Below, in pieces: positions 53,234 to 64,000 of a DNA stretch of 64,000 nt; position 1 is the first letter of the stretch, and the number at the start of each line of letters is the position of its first letter. Source of the stretch: Geodermatophilus sabuli (GTDB taxonomy: Bacteria > Actinomycetota > Actinomycetes > Mycobacteriales > Geodermatophilaceae); the NCBI RefSeq assembly GCF_900215145.1, contig NZ_OBDO01000002.1:466125-530124 (forward strand). The letters are read 5' to 3'. Below the pieces are notes generated by a model, which searched no databases, had not been told where the DNA came from, and saw only the letters and a list, made by a program, of their open reading frames with translations. A program made the position numbers and the translations under genes.

Positions 53234-53929
53234 ATGAGCCTCACCGACACCGCGCCCCGCACCGGGACGACGCCCCCCACCGACGCTCCGTCCGCGGCGG
53301 CGGCACCACCCAGCGGCCTTCCCCCCGCGCTCGGCGGGACCCGCGGCCTCGTCGACGGCGGCCTGCCCCCGCTGCTCTTCGTCGCCGTGAACGCCGTCGC
53401 CGGCGCGCAGACCACGCGGCCGACGGCCCTGGCCGCGGCGATCGGCGCGGCCGCCACGACCGGCCTGGGCATCGTCGCGCTGCGACTGATCCGCAGGGAG
53501 TCACTGCGTCAGGCCCTGGGCGGGCTGGCCGGCCTCACCGTCGCCGTGCTGTTCGCCGCCGGCTCCGGCGAGGCCCGCGGGTTCTTCCTGCCCGGCATCC
53601 TCGTCGACGCCGCCTACGGGGCCGTCTTCGCCGGCTCCGCCCTGATCGGCTATCCGCTGGTCGGCACCCTCTACGGCTGGCTCTACCGGCGGCGCGACTG
53701 GCGCGACGATCCACGCCTGCGCCGGCTGTTCGTCCTCGCCACCTTCGGCTGGTCGGCGGTGTTCGCCGTGCGCGCCGGCGTGCAGGCGTTGCTGTACCGG
53801 GAGGACCTGCCCGGGCTGCTCGCCGTCGGCAAGCTGCTGCTGGGCTGGCCGCTGACCCTCGCCGCCGTGGCGCTCACCCTCGCCGCCGTCGGTCGCGCCA
53901 CCCGTCGCTCGGCCGCCGCAGCCGCATGA
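53234..53929 (+). CDS. DUF3159-family membrane protein
   Basis: A 231-residue integral membrane protein with about five helices. LVDGGLPPLLFVAVNAVAG, RGFFLPGILVDAAYGAVFAGS and LYRRRDWRDDPRLRRLFVLATFGW are DUF3159 hallmarks. The family is actinobacterial and has no established function. AGAGAAGG lies 6 bp before the ATG. The gene stands alone behind SARP-type site C. Confidence 0.87.
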   Translation: MSLTDTAPRTGTTPPTDAPSAAAAPPSGLPPALGGTRGLVDGGLPPLLFVAVNAVAGAQTTRPTALAAAIGAAATTGLGIVALRLIRRESLRQALGGLAGLTVAVLFAAGSGEARGFFLPGILVDAAYGAVFAGSALIGYPLVGTLYGWLYRRRDWRDDPRLRRLFVLATFGWSAVFAVRAGVQALLYREDLPGLLAVGKLLLGWPLTLAAVALTLAAVGRATRRSAAAAA

Positions 53930-54247
53930 ACGGCCGTAGCCGCTACGGCGGCCACACGGGCTGTCCCGCGGCGTCGTCCACGAGCCCCACGGTCCCGAAG
54001 GGCGGCCGGGTCGATCCGACCGAGGACTACTCCAGCAGGTGTGCCGGGGGAGCTACTCGCCTCGCTGCCATCGTGGGAGCCCCCGTGGGTGCCTGGACGA
54101 CGAATCCATCGGGGTCCTGATCCTCACGAGGGCCTCCCGAGGCGAGATGCGCGTCGGCGCACGCACGCGCGGGCTCGGTGGACTTCGTCAGCCCGCCGGA
54201 CGCACGCCGCGGCTCGCTGGACGAATCCGTCCACTGCTTGCGGAATG
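53930..54247. other. Intergenic stretch without recognised gene
   Basis: About 320 bp between the DUF3159 gene and the copper promoter. No frame here resembles a known protein. A direct reading shows only short GC-rich inverted segments. Confidence 0.5.
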
Positions 54248-54295
54248 TACCCGGTAGGGGTATTACTTGTACCAGGTACCACTAGGGGGTATCTA
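54248..54295 (+). promoter_or_regulatory. CsoR-controlled promoter of the copper operon
   Basis: -35 TTGTAC (54267-54272), 17-bp spacer, -10 TATCTA (54290-54295). TACCC-N5-GGGTA (54248-54262) lies upstream, and CTAGGGGGTAT (54282-54292) overlaps the -10. Such C/G-run elements flanked by TA are the known CsoR operator pattern, so copper would relieve repression here. Confidence 0.72.
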
Positions 54296-54315
54296 GCCGT
54301 GAGAGGAGAGGTGTC

Positions 54316-54525
54316 GTGACGAGCACCGAGTACACCGTCCGAGGAATGACCTGTGGGCACTGCGCCAGCGCGGTGACCGAGGAGGTCACCAAGATCCCGG
54401 GCGTCACCGACGTCGACGTCGACGTGGCCGGCGGCCGCGTCACCGTCCGCAGCACCGGTCCCGTGCCCGACGACGCGGTGGCTGCCGCCGTCGACGAGGC
54501 CGGCTACGAGGTCGTCACCGGCTGA
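54316..54525 (+). CDS. copZ: Copper chaperone (HMA domain)
   Basis: A 69-residue single HMA domain that carries Cu(I) to the P-type ATPase. VRGMTCGHCASAV has the CxxC pair (C13, C16), and the ferredoxin-like fold ends EAGYEVVTG. The GTG start has AGAGGAGAGG upstream. It is the first gene of the copper operon, before csoR. Confidence 0.93.
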   Translation: MTSTEYTVRGMTCGHCASAVTEEVTKIPGVTDVDVDVAGGRVTVRSTGPVPDDAVAAAVDEAGYEVVTG

Positions 54526-54603
54526 CCGGCATCCCCGGCGGGGCGCCGGCTGCCCGGTGCCCCGCCTCCCGATCCGTCCCACCTCACGAGGAGAACGACA
54601 GAC

Positions 54604-54885
54604 ATGGCCGGCTACAGCCACGACAAGGACGAGCACCTCAAGCGCCTGCGCCGCATCGAGGGCCAGATCCGCGGCCTGCAGCGCATGGTCGAGGACGACC
54701 AGTACTGCATCGACATCCTGACCCAGGTCTCCGCGGCGACCCGCGCCCTGCAGTCCTTCTCCCTCGGCCTGCTCGATGAGCACCTGGCCGGCTGCGTGGT
54801 GGACGCCGCGCAGAAGGGCGGCTCGGAGGCCGACGCGAAGGTCCGCGAGGCCTCCGAGGCGATCGCCCGCCTCGTCCGCTCCTGA
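54604..54885 (+). CDS. csoR: CsoR-family copper-sensing repressor
   Basis: A 93-residue four-helix DNA-binding repressor. The Cu(I) ligands C35 (DQYCIDIL), H60 and C64 (DEHLAGCVV) are all present, and the LKRLRRIEGQIRGLQRMV helix carries the basic DNA-contact residues. Copper binding releases it from operators such as 54248-54292. AGGAGAA lies 10 bp upstream of the ATG. Confidence 0.95.
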   Translation: MAGYSHDKDEHLKRLRRIEGQIRGLQRMVEDDQYCIDILTQVSAATRALQSFSLGLLDEHLAGCVVDAAQKGGSEADAKVREASEAIARLVRS

Positions 54886-54900
54886 CCCGGAGAACCTGCG

Positions 54901-55905
54901 ATGAACACACCCGCCAAGCTCGGCGCCTACACGCTCGGGCTGGTCGCCGTCCTCGGCGCGGCCGCCGGCCTCGGTTCGGTGGTCGGACCCGTCGGCGCGG
55001 CCGCTGACGACACGGCCGGCCACGACACCGCTCCCCACGGCGAGACGCCCGCAGAGTCCCCGATGGACACCAGCGCACAGGCATCCGCCGCCGGTACCCA
55101 CCTGCCTGGCGGCCTGCAGGTCTCCGAGAACGGCTACACCCTCGACGCCGCCGGCTCCCTGCCGGCCGGCGCGACCACCTCGGTGTCGTTCCGGGTCCTC
55201 GGCCCCGACGGGCAGCCGGTGACCGCCTACGACACCGCCCACGACGAGGACCTGCACCTGATCGCGGTCCGCCGGGACCTCACCGGCTACCAGCACGTGC
55301 ACCCCGACCTCGCCGCGGACGGCACCTGGTCGATCCCGCTGGACCTGACCGCCGGCAGCTGGCGGCTGTTCGCCGACTTCGACCCCGCCGGCCCCGACGA
55401 GCCGCTCGTCCTGGGCGCCGACGTCGCCGTCGCCGGCGACCACACCCCTCAGCCGCTGCCCGAGCCCTCCACCACGGCCGAGGTCGACGGGTACACCGTC
55501 ACCCTCGACGGGCAACTGGTCCCGGGCCAGGAGTCGGAGCTCACCCTGTCGGTCAGCCGGGACGGCCGGCCGGTCACCGACCTGCAGCCCTACCTCGCCG
55601 CCTACGGGCACCTGGTCGCCCTGCGCGACGGCGACCTGGCCTACCTGCACGTGCACCCGGCCGGCGAGCCCGGCGACGGCACCACCGCACCTGGGCCCGA
55701 CGTCACCTTCTACGCCACCGCACCCTCTGCCGGGGAGTACCGGCTGTTCCTGGACTTCCAGCACGGCGACGTCGTGCGCACCGCCGAGTTCACGGTCCGC
55801 GCCGGCGACACCGCCGCGGCCACCAGCGCCGGCGGCACCACGGCGACTCCCGGCCCGACCGACGGTGGCAGCGGCCACGTCGACGACGGCCACGGACACG
55901 GCTGA
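54901..55905 (+). CDS. Secreted protein with duplicated HxHP domain, copper-operon associated
   Basis: A 334-residue exported protein. The N-terminus [30 protein letters not shown] is a signal peptide or membrane anchor, followed by a His/Met/Asp-rich stretch ([12 protein letters not shown]). Two similar domains follow, each with a (Y)xHVHP element (YQHVHPD ~130, YLHVHPAG ~247) and then SWRLFADF or EYRLFLDFQ. The tail [12 protein letters not shown] is His-rich. This type of protein recurs in actinobacterial copper operons; extracytoplasmic copper binding is plausible but unproven. Confidence 0.82.
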   Translation: MNTPAKLGAYTLGLVAVLGAAAGLGSVVGPVGAAADDTAGHDTAPHGETPAESPMDTSAQASAAGTHLPGGLQVSENGYTLDAAGSLPAGATTSVSFRVLGPDGQPVTAYDTAHDEDLHLIAVRRDLTGYQHVHPDLAADGTWSIPLDLTAGSWRLFADFDPAGPDEPLVLGADVAVAGDHTPQPLPEPSTTAEVDGYTVTLDGQLVPGQESELTLSVSRDGRPVTDLQPYLAAYGHLVALRDGDLAYLHVHPAGEPGDGTTAPGPDVTFYATAPSAGEYRLFLDFQHGDVVRTAEFTVRAGDTAAATSAGGTTATPGPTDGGSGHVDDGHGHG

Positions 55906-55954
55906 GGCGACGCCCTCCCGATCCCATCCCCAGCAGTCTCGAAGGAAGAAGACG

Positions 55955-58315
<2,361 letters not shown>

Positions 58316-58367
58316 CCGGCCGCACCCATCAGCTCGCCGAGACACGCAGGGAAGGAGGTCGGCAGCA

Positions 58368-60656
58368 ATGGCCGACCACACGAGCCGCCCCGGTGGCCCG
58401 CATCCAGGACACGACGGCGCGGTCCAGTCGGAACACGACCACAGCTCCACCCATGGGCAGGGCATGCCCGACGCGGAGGGTGCGAGCGGCATGGGTTCGG
58501 AGGTCGAGGATCCGCTGACCGCGGCGGCTTCCCCCGGCTCCGATGACCACGACTCGATGCCGGCCCGCCACGACGGTGGTCATGGCGGCGCGGACCCCGG
58601 CGGCCATGCCGGGCACTCCGGGCACGGTGACCACGTCGGGATGTTCCGGCGGCTGTTCTGGATCATGCTGGCGTTGGCGGTTCCCACGGTGCTGCTCAGC
58701 GCGATGTTCGCCTCGATCGTCGGCTACTCGCTGCCCGACGTCCCTGGCCTGACGTGGGTCGCCCCGGTGCTCGGCACCGTGATGTACGTCTGGGGCGGCC
58801 GCCCCTTCCTCACGGGTGCGGTCGGTGAGGTCCGGACCCGCAAGCCGGGGATGATGCTGCTGATCGGCATGGCCATCACCGTGGCCTTCGTCGCCTCCTG
58901 GGGCGCCAGCCTGGGGGTGCTCTCCCACGAGCTGGAGTTCTGGTGGGAGCTGGCCCTGCTGATCGTCATCATGCTGCTCGGCCACTGGATCGAGATGCGG
59001 TCGCTGGCCCAGACCTCCTCCGCGTTGGACTCGCTGGCCGCGCTCCTGCCCGATGAGGCGGAGCGAGTCGACGGCGACCGCGTCGTGACCGTCGCCCCCG
59101 CCGACCTGGCCACGGACGACGTGGTCATCGTCCGTCCGGGCGGGCGCGTACCCGCCGACGGGGAGATCGTCGACGGCACCGCCGACGTGGACGAGTCCAT
59201 GATCACCGGTGAGTCGCGGCCCGTGCGCCGGGCTCCGGGGGACTCGGTGGTCGCGGGGACCGTCGCCACCGACACCGCGATCCGGGTCAGGGTCACCGCC
59301 GTCGGCGACGACACCGCCCTCGCCGGCATCCAGCGGCTGGTCGCCGAGGCGCAGTCCTCCTCCACGCGCGCGCAGTTGCTCGCGGACAAGGCGGCCGGCT
59401 GGCTGTTCTGGTTCGCCCTCGTCGTCGCGGCGATCACAGCGGTCGTCTGGTCCGCCTACGGCGCCCCGGAGAGCGCCCTCACCCGCGTCATCACCGTCCT
59501 GGTCATCGCCTGCCCGCACGCCCTGGGCCTCGCCATCCCGCTGGTCGTCGCCATCTCCACCGAGCGGGCCGCCCGGGGCGGCGTCCTCGTCAAGGACCGC
59601 GCTGCGCTGGAGCGCATGCGCAGCATCGACACCGTGCTGTTCGACAAGACCGGCACGCTGACCAGGGGCGAGCCGGCCGTGGAGCACGTCGCGACCACCG
59701 GTGCGCCCGAGGCGGAGGTCATTGCGATGGCCGCCGCCGCGGAGGCCGACAGTGAGCACCCGCTCGCCCGGGCCATCGTCGCCGCAGCCCGGCACCGGGG
59801 TCTGAGGATCTCGCCGGCCACGGACTTCAGGGCATCGGCCGCTGTCGGTGTGACCGCGCAGGTCGACGGTCACACCGTGGCCGTCGGTGGCCCGCATCTG
59901 CTGGCCGAGTACGGCCTGCAGCCGCTGCCCGCCGCGCAGGTGTGGGCCGAGGCAGGCGCGACGGTGCTGCACGTGCTCCTCGACGGTGCCATCGCCGGAG
60001 CCCTCGCGCTGGCCGACGAGATCCGGCCGGAGTCGCGCGAGGCGGTCGACGCGCTGCACGCCCTCGGCGTCGAGGTCGTGATGATCACCGGGGACGCCGA
60101 GCCGGTCGCTCGCGCGGTGGCTGCCGAGCTCGGCATCGACCAGGTGTTCGCGGGTGTGCGGCCGGAGGACAAGAGCGAGAAGGTCGCCGGACTCCAGCGG
60201 CAGGGGCGGGCGGTGGCCATGGTCGGGGACGGGGTCAACGACGCCCCAGCCCTGGCCCAGGCCGACGTGGGCATCGCCATCGGCGCCGGCACCGACGTCG
60301 CCATCGCCTCGGCCGGCGTCATCCTCGCCTCCGACGACCCCCGCTCGGTCCTCTCGGTCATCCGGCTCTCCCGGGCCGGCTACCGCAAGATGGAGCAGAA
60401 CCTCTGGTGGGCCGCCGGGTACAACCTGATCTCGGTGCCTCTGGCAGCCGGGGTCCTGGCCCCGATCGGGTTCGTCCTCCCCATGGAGGTCGGTGCGCTG
60501 CTGATGTCCCTGTCCACCGTGGTGGTCGCTCTCAACGCCCAGCTCCTGCGGCGGCTCGACCTCAGCCCCGAGGCCGGTGTCGCTGTGGCGGGGGAGAGCC
60601 GGCCGAGGACTGGCCGGCCGGCTGACAGGGAACCTGCCGCAGCCGCTCGCCCGTGA
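58368..60656 (+). CDS. copB: P1B-type ATPase, CopB-like (CPH motif)
   Basis: A 762-residue metal pump. It lacks an HMA domain; instead the first ~90 residues are rich in His, Met, Asp and Gly (GPHPGHDG, SEHDHSSTHGQGM, GHAGHSGHGDHVGM). The transmembrane metal motif is ACPHALGLAIPLVV (CPH ~382), the P1B-3/CopB type. DKTGTLTRG (~426), SEHPLARAI and GDGVNDAPALAQADV follow, and MEVGALLMSLSTVVVALNAQLL closes. Cu export is likely; substrate oxidation state is uncertain in this subgroup. AAGGAGG lies 8 bp upstream of the ATG. Confidence 0.93.
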   Translation: MADHTSRPGGPHPGHDGAVQSEHDHSSTHGQGMPDAEGASGMGSEVEDPLTAAASPGSDDHDSMPARHDGGHGGADPGGHAGHSGHGDHVGMFRRLFWIMLALAVPTVLLSAMFASIVGYSLPDVPGLTWVAPVLGTVMYVWGGRPFLTGAVGEVRTRKPGMMLLIGMAITVAFVASWGASLGVLSHELEFWWELALLIVIMLLGHWIEMRSLAQTSSALDSLAALLPDEAERVDGDRVVTVAPADLATDDVVIVRPGGRVPADGEIVDGTADVDESMITGESRPVRRAPGDSVVAGTVATDTAIRVRVTAVGDDTALAGIQRLVAEAQSSSTRAQLLADKAAGWLFWFALVVAAITAVVWSAYGAPESALTRVITVLVIACPHALGLAIPLVVAISTERAARGGVLVKDRAALERMRSIDTVLFDKTGTLTRGEPAVEHVATTGAPEAEVIAMAAAAEADSEHPLARAIVAAARHRGLRISPATDFRASAAVGVTAQVDGHTVAVGGPHLLAEYGLQPLPAAQVWAEAGATVLHVLLDGAIAGALALADEIRPESREAVDALHALGVEVVMITGDAEPVARAVAAELGIDQVFAGVRPEDKSEKVAGLQRQGRAVAMVGDGVNDAPALAQADVGIAIGAGTDVAIASAGVILASDDPRSVLSVIRLSRAGYRKMEQNLWWAAGYNLISVPLAAGVLAPIGFVLPMEVGALLMSLSTVVVALNAQLLRRLDLSPEAGVAVAGESRPRTGRPADREPAAAARP

Positions 60657-60684
60657 GCAGGGCCTGCCACACCGGGGAGCAACC

Positions 60685-60718
60685 CGAGGGGCCGGCAGCT
60701 CGAGCAGCCGGCCCCTCG
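60685..60718 (+). terminator. Terminator of the copper operon
   Basis: CGAGGGGCCGGC (60685-60696) pairs perfectly with GCCGGCCCCTCG (60707-60718) around a 10-nt loop, 28 bp after copB. Confidence 0.8.
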
Positions 60719-60867
60719 TCGCGGTCGGCGTCAGCCCTGGGCCGCCTTCTTGCCCGGCGGCCGCCGGCAGTGGCCGCCCAGGCCGCTCGGGCGCGAACGG
60801 AGCCGGCGGGCCCCGGCTGGTGGCACGGCGCACTGTGTCCTCCGGCCGACTCTGCGTGACATTGACC

Positions 60868-60930
60868 TACGCTGGATCGGCCGTGTCCACGGACGTGTGG
60901 ACCGAGAAGCCTGGACGGTGCTTGACCTGA
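60868..60930 (+). promoter_or_regulatory. -10 element and possible leaderless upstream ORF
   Basis: TACGCT (60868-60873) is followed 9 bp later by a GTG at 60883 that opens a 15-codon frame (VSTDVWTEKPGRCLT), out of frame with and overlapping the likely start of the next gene at 60918. Confidence 0.35.
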
Positions 60931-62906
60931 ACGTGTTCCTGACGCTCGCTGTGGCCGTGCTGCTCCTGGTCCTCCCGGGGTTGCTGCTGTCGCTGTCCCT
61001 GCGGATGCGGGGGTGGGCGGCTCTGGCGGCTTCGCCCCTTCTCACGTTCGGCCTCGTGCTGATCGGCATCCTCGTGGTCGGCCTCCTGGGCCTGGACTGG
61101 ACGCCGTGGAGCGCGGGCGCCGTGGCGGCGGTCGTGGTCGCCGGCGTCGCCGCGGGGACGGCCTGGCGCGCGCGTCGTCGTCCCGCGGAGGTGGGGGCCC
61201 CCGGGGACCGACCGGACGACGGGGGCCGGCTCTGGGCGGTGCTGGCCGGCGTCGGCACGCTCGTCGGTGCGGCGATCGGGTTCCGCACCGTGGTCGTGGG
61301 CACCGGCGGCCTGGCCAGCCCGAACCAGGGCTTCGACGCGCTGTTCCACGTCAACCTGGTCGAGACGATCACCCGCACCGGACAGGTCGGCCCGACGGTG
61401 GCCGGGGAGCTCAACGGCTATCCCGAAGGTGCCTCGGTGTATCCCGACGCGCTGCACGCGATGGCCTCGCTGGTCGACCAGTTCGACGGGACGAGCCTCA
61501 CCAGCATCAACGCGCTCATGGCGTGCATCCCGCTGGTGGCGGGGCTCGGCCTGGTGGGCCTGCTGCGGGAGCTCGGGCTCTTCCGGGCCGCCGCGGTCGC
61601 GCCGATCACGCTGGCCGCCACGACCGGGTACCCGTTCGACCTCATCTGGCGGGGCCCGATCTGGGTCTTCGTCTTCGGGATCACGTTCGTCCCGGCGTTC
61701 CTCGTCCTGCTGCTGCGCACGCTGGAGCGGCGGGACGTCGCGCTCACGGCGACCTTCGGCGTGTCCACCGCCGCACTGGCCCTCATCCACCCGAGCGCGG
61801 CGCTGTCGGCGGCCGTCTTCGGCGCCTGCCTGGTGGTCGGACGGTGGGTGCAGCGCACCAGCCCCGTGGGGCGGGACCTCCTCGTGCTGCTGCCGGCGGC
61901 AGTGCTGGCGGCGGTCCTCGCCCTCCCCCTGATCGGGAAGGCCCTCGTCGACACCAGCGGCGGCACCGTCGTCGACTGGCCGGCCGTGCAGTCCGCGGGC
62001 GAGGCCCTCGGCGAACTCCTGCTCTACAACTACGACAGCGAGTACCCCCAGCTGTGGCTGGCGGTCCCGGCCCTCGTCGGCATCGCCGTCGGCTGGCGCA
62101 CCCGCGGGCTGCGGTGGTGGTACGCCGCGACCGGCATCGTGCTCGTGCTCTGCATCCTGGCGGCCGCGTACGAGGGCCCGCTGGTGCAGCTGCTCACCGG
62201 CCCGTGGTGGAACGACCGGTTCCGCTTCGAGGGGCTGGTGTTCCTCGGGCTGGCCGTCTTCGCCGCGATCGGCGTCGTGCAGATCGGCGGCCTGGTCGGT
62301 GCCCTGCTGCACACGGTGAGCGCCCGGCTGGGGGACCGGGTCGCGGTGCTCCGGACATCGGCGGTGGCGGTCGGGGTCGTCGTCGTGGTGGTGCTCATGG
62401 GGGTCCTCAGCGGGTTCTACGTGCAGGAGAACCGGGAGCGGATGGAGACCGCTTACGTCCCCGGGGGTGGAGGCGCGGTGTCCACCGTCGACGTGACGGC
62501 GTTTCGGGTGCTCGGGGACCTCGCCGGTCGAGGACCCGTGTTGAACGACCCGAACGACGGGTCGGCGTGGATGTGGTCGCTGGGCGGTGTCCAGCCGGTG
62601 TTCGGCGCGGCGTTGACCAAGCCGGTGAAGCCGCCGCTGCCAGACGACAGGCAGGTGGTGGTCGACGGGCTCAACTGCCTGGACTCCAGTGAGCGCGTGC
62701 GCGAGGCCGTGGAGGACCTCGGCGTGCGGTACGTCTACTCCTCGGAGGCCACCATCCTGGGCGGCCTCACCCCCAACGAAGGCTTCCGCGACCTCGCGTC
62801 GGTGGCCTCGCTGCGACCGGTGTACGAGCAGGACGGCGCGACGATCTACGAGATCGACCCCGTGCCGTTGCAGGAGTCGCCGGACGGGTCCTGCGGGCTG
62901 AGCTGA
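60918..62906 (+). CDS. DUF6541-family multi-pass membrane protein
   Basis: A 662-residue membrane protein with about 12-14 helices. The start LNVFLTLAVAVLLLVLPGLLLSLSLR leads into the membrane; the conserved extracytoplasmic loop PNQGFDALFHVNLVETITRTGQ and GYPEGASVYPDALHAMASLV resemble the DUF6541 family, whose topology recalls GT-C glycosyltransferases. The C-terminal soluble part (VTAFRVLGDLAGRGPVLNDPNDGSAWMW, in parts) is likely extracytoplasmic. GTG 60918 and GTG 60897 are both possible starts. The sugar or lipid substrate is unknown. Confidence 0.83.
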   Translation: MLDLNVFLTLAVAVLLLVLPGLLLSLSLRMRGWAALAASPLLTFGLVLIGILVVGLLGLDWTPWSAGAVAAVVVAGVAAGTAWRARRRPAEVGAPGDRPDDGGRLWAVLAGVGTLVGAAIGFRTVVVGTGGLASPNQGFDALFHVNLVETITRTGQVGPTVAGELNGYPEGASVYPDALHAMASLVDQFDGTSLTSINALMACIPLVAGLGLVGLLRELGLFRAAAVAPITLAATTGYPFDLIWRGPIWVFVFGITFVPAFLVLLLRTLERRDVALTATFGVSTAALALIHPSAALSAAVFGACLVVGRWVQRTSPVGRDLLVLLPAAVLAAVLALPLIGKALVDTSGGTVVDWPAVQSAGEALGELLLYNYDSEYPQLWLAVPALVGIAVGWRTRGLRWWYAATGIVLVLCILAAAYEGPLVQLLTGPWWNDRFRFEGLVFLGLAVFAAIGVVQIGGLVGALLHTVSARLGDRVAVLRTSAVAVGVVVVVVLMGVLSGFYVQENRERMETAYVPGGGGAVSTVDVTAFRVLGDLAGRGPVLNDPNDGSAWMWSLGGVQPVFGAALTKPVKPPLPDDRQVVVDGLNCLDSSERVREAVEDLGVRYVYSSEATILGGLTPNEGFRDLASVASLRPVYEQDGATIYEIDPVPLQESPDGSCGLS

Positions 62907-62913
62907 CCGGCTC

Positions 62914-63735
62914 TCACCCGAGCAGTCGCGAGACGCCCGCCAACCGGGAGTCCCCGGCCATCGCCGCCAGCCAGGCGGACCAGCCGGGCCGGGCACGCAT
63001 CGCCTCCAGCGCGATGCGGGCGCCGGCCCGGTCGCCCCGTTGCGAGGCGGCCAGGGCCGCGTACAGGTCACGGGCCCCCTCGGGGGCGAACAGCGCCAGG
63101 TGTTCGTAGTCGCGCTCGGCGTAGGCCCGCTGCAGGTTGCGCAGCATCCGCAGCTGCGCCACGGGGGCGCCGGAGTCGTCGACCCGCAGGTCCATCCGCA
63201 CGCCGTCGTCCTCGTCGGTGGCGGGGGAGCCGCTGACCACGAGCAGCGCCGCGGACTGCCGGCCGCGCACGTCCCCGCCGGCGTCCTGCCCGGCGGTCAG
63301 GGCGGCCAGCAGCCGGTCCGGCAGGTCTCCACGGGCGGCGGTGAACGCCCGGGCCATCGCCGGCAGCACCTCCGGGGAGGCGAGCATGTTGCCCTGGACG
63401 CTCATCCCGTCGCCGAGCAGGTGCCCGCTGACGGGGAAGGACCCGCGCCCGGTGTCGGCGGCCACCCGGCCGGCGGGATCGAGGACGGCGACCTGCCGGT
63501 CGGCGTCCTCGGCGGAGTGCGCGGCCCGCTTCACCAGGTCGGCGGGGGTGGCCCCCTCCTCGAGGCCGTGCAGCAGGGACGGCCCGAGCCCGCGCCGGCT
63601 GCGCGCCTGCACCGCGACCACGCCCACACCCGGCCGGGCGGTGGGCACCGCCCGGCCGACGGCGAGGATGCACGAGGAGACGGCGATGCCCAGGTCGCCC
63701 GTCATCGGATCGCGCGCGATGACCGAGAAGGTCAC
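62914..63735 (-). CDS. DUF1028-family protein (Ntn-hydrolase-like)
   Basis: A 273-residue protein. TFSVIARDPMTGDLGIAVSSCILAVGRAVP is the DUF1028 N-terminus, with VQARSRRGLGPSLL, GDGMSVQGNML and RQSAALLVV following. The C-terminal ~70 residues (QRAYAERDYEHLALFAPEG, ARDLYAAL) form a TPR-like extension. The family fold resembles Ntn-hydrolases and may act on purine- or amide-type substrates, unproven. GTG 63735 has GAGGAGG upstream. Confidence 0.87.
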   Translation of the reverse strand: MTFSVIARDPMTGDLGIAVSSCILAVGRAVPTARPGVGVVAVQARSRRGLGPSLLHGLEEGATPADLVKRAAHSAEDADRQVAVLDPAGRVAADTGRGSFPVSGHLLGDGMSVQGNMLASPEVLPAMARAFTAARGDLPDRLLAALTAGQDAGGDVRGRQSAALLVVSGSPATDEDDGVRMDLRVDDSGAPVAQLRMLRNLQRAYAERDYEHLALFAPEGARDLYAALAASQRGDRAGARIALEAMRARPGWSAWLAAMAGDSRLAGVSRLLG

Positions 63736-63758
63736 CGGACCTCCTCGCCGGCGCCCCA

Positions 63759-63816
63759 CGGCCCCGTCCCGGGTTCCGCCCTGAGCCTGCGAAGGGTGGG
63801 GAGGACGGGGTCCTTT
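63759..63816. repeat. 58-bp hairpin repeat, copy 2 (intergenic)
   Basis: Same element as 56213-56270. The arms CCCCGTCC (63762-63769) and GGACGGGG (63803-63810) are identical. It lies between the DUF1028 gene and the CoA-transferase stop, where it could act as a terminator. Confidence 0.72.
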
Positions 63817-63817
63817 C

Positions 63818-64000
63818 TCACACCCCGACCGGGAACCGCATCTCGCGGACGTCGTCGCCGATGGTGAGGGGGGCGCCGGTGTTGTCGGCGACCTCCTCGG
63901 GGGAAACGCCGGGGGCGGTCTCGCGCAGGGTGAAGCCGTCGGCGGTGACGTCGATGACGGCGAGGTCGGTGATGACCCGGTTCACACACGCCCGCCCGGT
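63818..64000 (-). CDS. 3-oxoacid CoA-transferase subunit B, C-terminal part
   Basis: The last 60 codons of a gene that enters from the right edge. CVNRVITDLAVIDVTADGFTLRETAPGVS (in parts), SPEEVADNTGAPL and FPVGV match the C-terminus of the B (beta) subunit of succinyl-CoA:3-oxoacid or 3-oxoadipate CoA-transferases. The catalytic Glu lies outside the window. The acceptor cannot be identified from this end. Confidence 0.82.
   Translation of the reverse strand, partial: TGRACVNRVITDLAVIDVTADGFTLRETAPGVSPEEVADNTGAPLTIGDDVREMRFPVGV

Overview
The window is very GC-rich with strong third-position G/C bias, frequent GTG starts and many 4-bp ATGA/GTGA gene overlaps, which points to an actinobacterium. 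Two gene blocks match the order known from Mycobacterium tuberculosis: Rv3303c-Rv3309c (lpdA, M20 amidohydrolase, punA, pmmB, upp) and Rv3274c-Rv3285 (fadE25, purE, purK, GtrA, PH protein, birA, accD5, accE5, maf, accA3). The secreted lipoproteins, FG-GAP propellers and palindromic repeats suggest Geodermatophilaceae (Blastococcus, Geodermatophilus or Modestobacter); that family call is an inference.

Layout. 1-11.2 kb: nucleoside and sugar-phosphate salvage (upp, HAD phosphatase, phosphomannomutase, NAD epimerase, punA), a GCS2-type ligase, an M20 amidohydrolase, a lower-GC pair of secreted proteins and an orphan solute-binding lipoprotein. 11.3-16.4 kb: methylmalonyl-CoA mutase operon mutA-mutB-meaB. 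16.6-19.6 kb: an AbiEi/DUF559-like gene between two copies of one hairpin repeat, a gamma-glutamylcyclotransferase and lpdA. 19.7-23.7 kb: two paralogous secreted metzincin proteases. 23.7-28.9 kb: acyl-CoA carboxylase genes with maf and birA. 29-39.5 kb: acyltransferase, PH protein, sbcDC, GtrA, SGNH hydrolase, purK-purE and an acyl-CoA dehydrogenase.

39.5-60.7 kb is an accessory metal and stress island. It holds a decayed ars operon (intact arsR, aquaporin and arsC fragments), a CadI/ArsI-ArsN2 operon with two tiny Cys-containing peptides, a CmtR-like regulator with a CDF exporter, a SARP/BTAD-NB-ARC-TPR regulator of about 1079 residues among its apparent targets, and a CsoR-type copper operon (copZ, csoR, a secreted His-motif protein, CPC and CPH P-type ATPases). 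60.9-64 kb: a DUF6541 membrane protein, a DUF1028 protein and the end of a CoA-transferase subunit.

The strongest new signal is a shared promoter architecture. Four promoters (43732-43774, 45289-45331, 49845-49887, 53149-53191) each carry three GACAGCG-like heptamers at exact 11-bp steps, followed 8 bp later by a hexamer with A at position 2 and T at position 6. This is the geometry known for SARP-activated promoters, and the only SARP gene in the window lies among them. They drive an alpha/beta hydrolase, a CPBP protease, a multicopper oxidase with two DJ-1 proteins, and a DUF3159 membrane protein: a candidate self-contained local regulon.

Other signals: many genes appear leaderless (TANNNT 6-9 bp before the start codon), and at least three families of palindromic dispersed repeats have entered or abut coding sequence (meaB start, copA linker, the end of the 16.6-kb gene).
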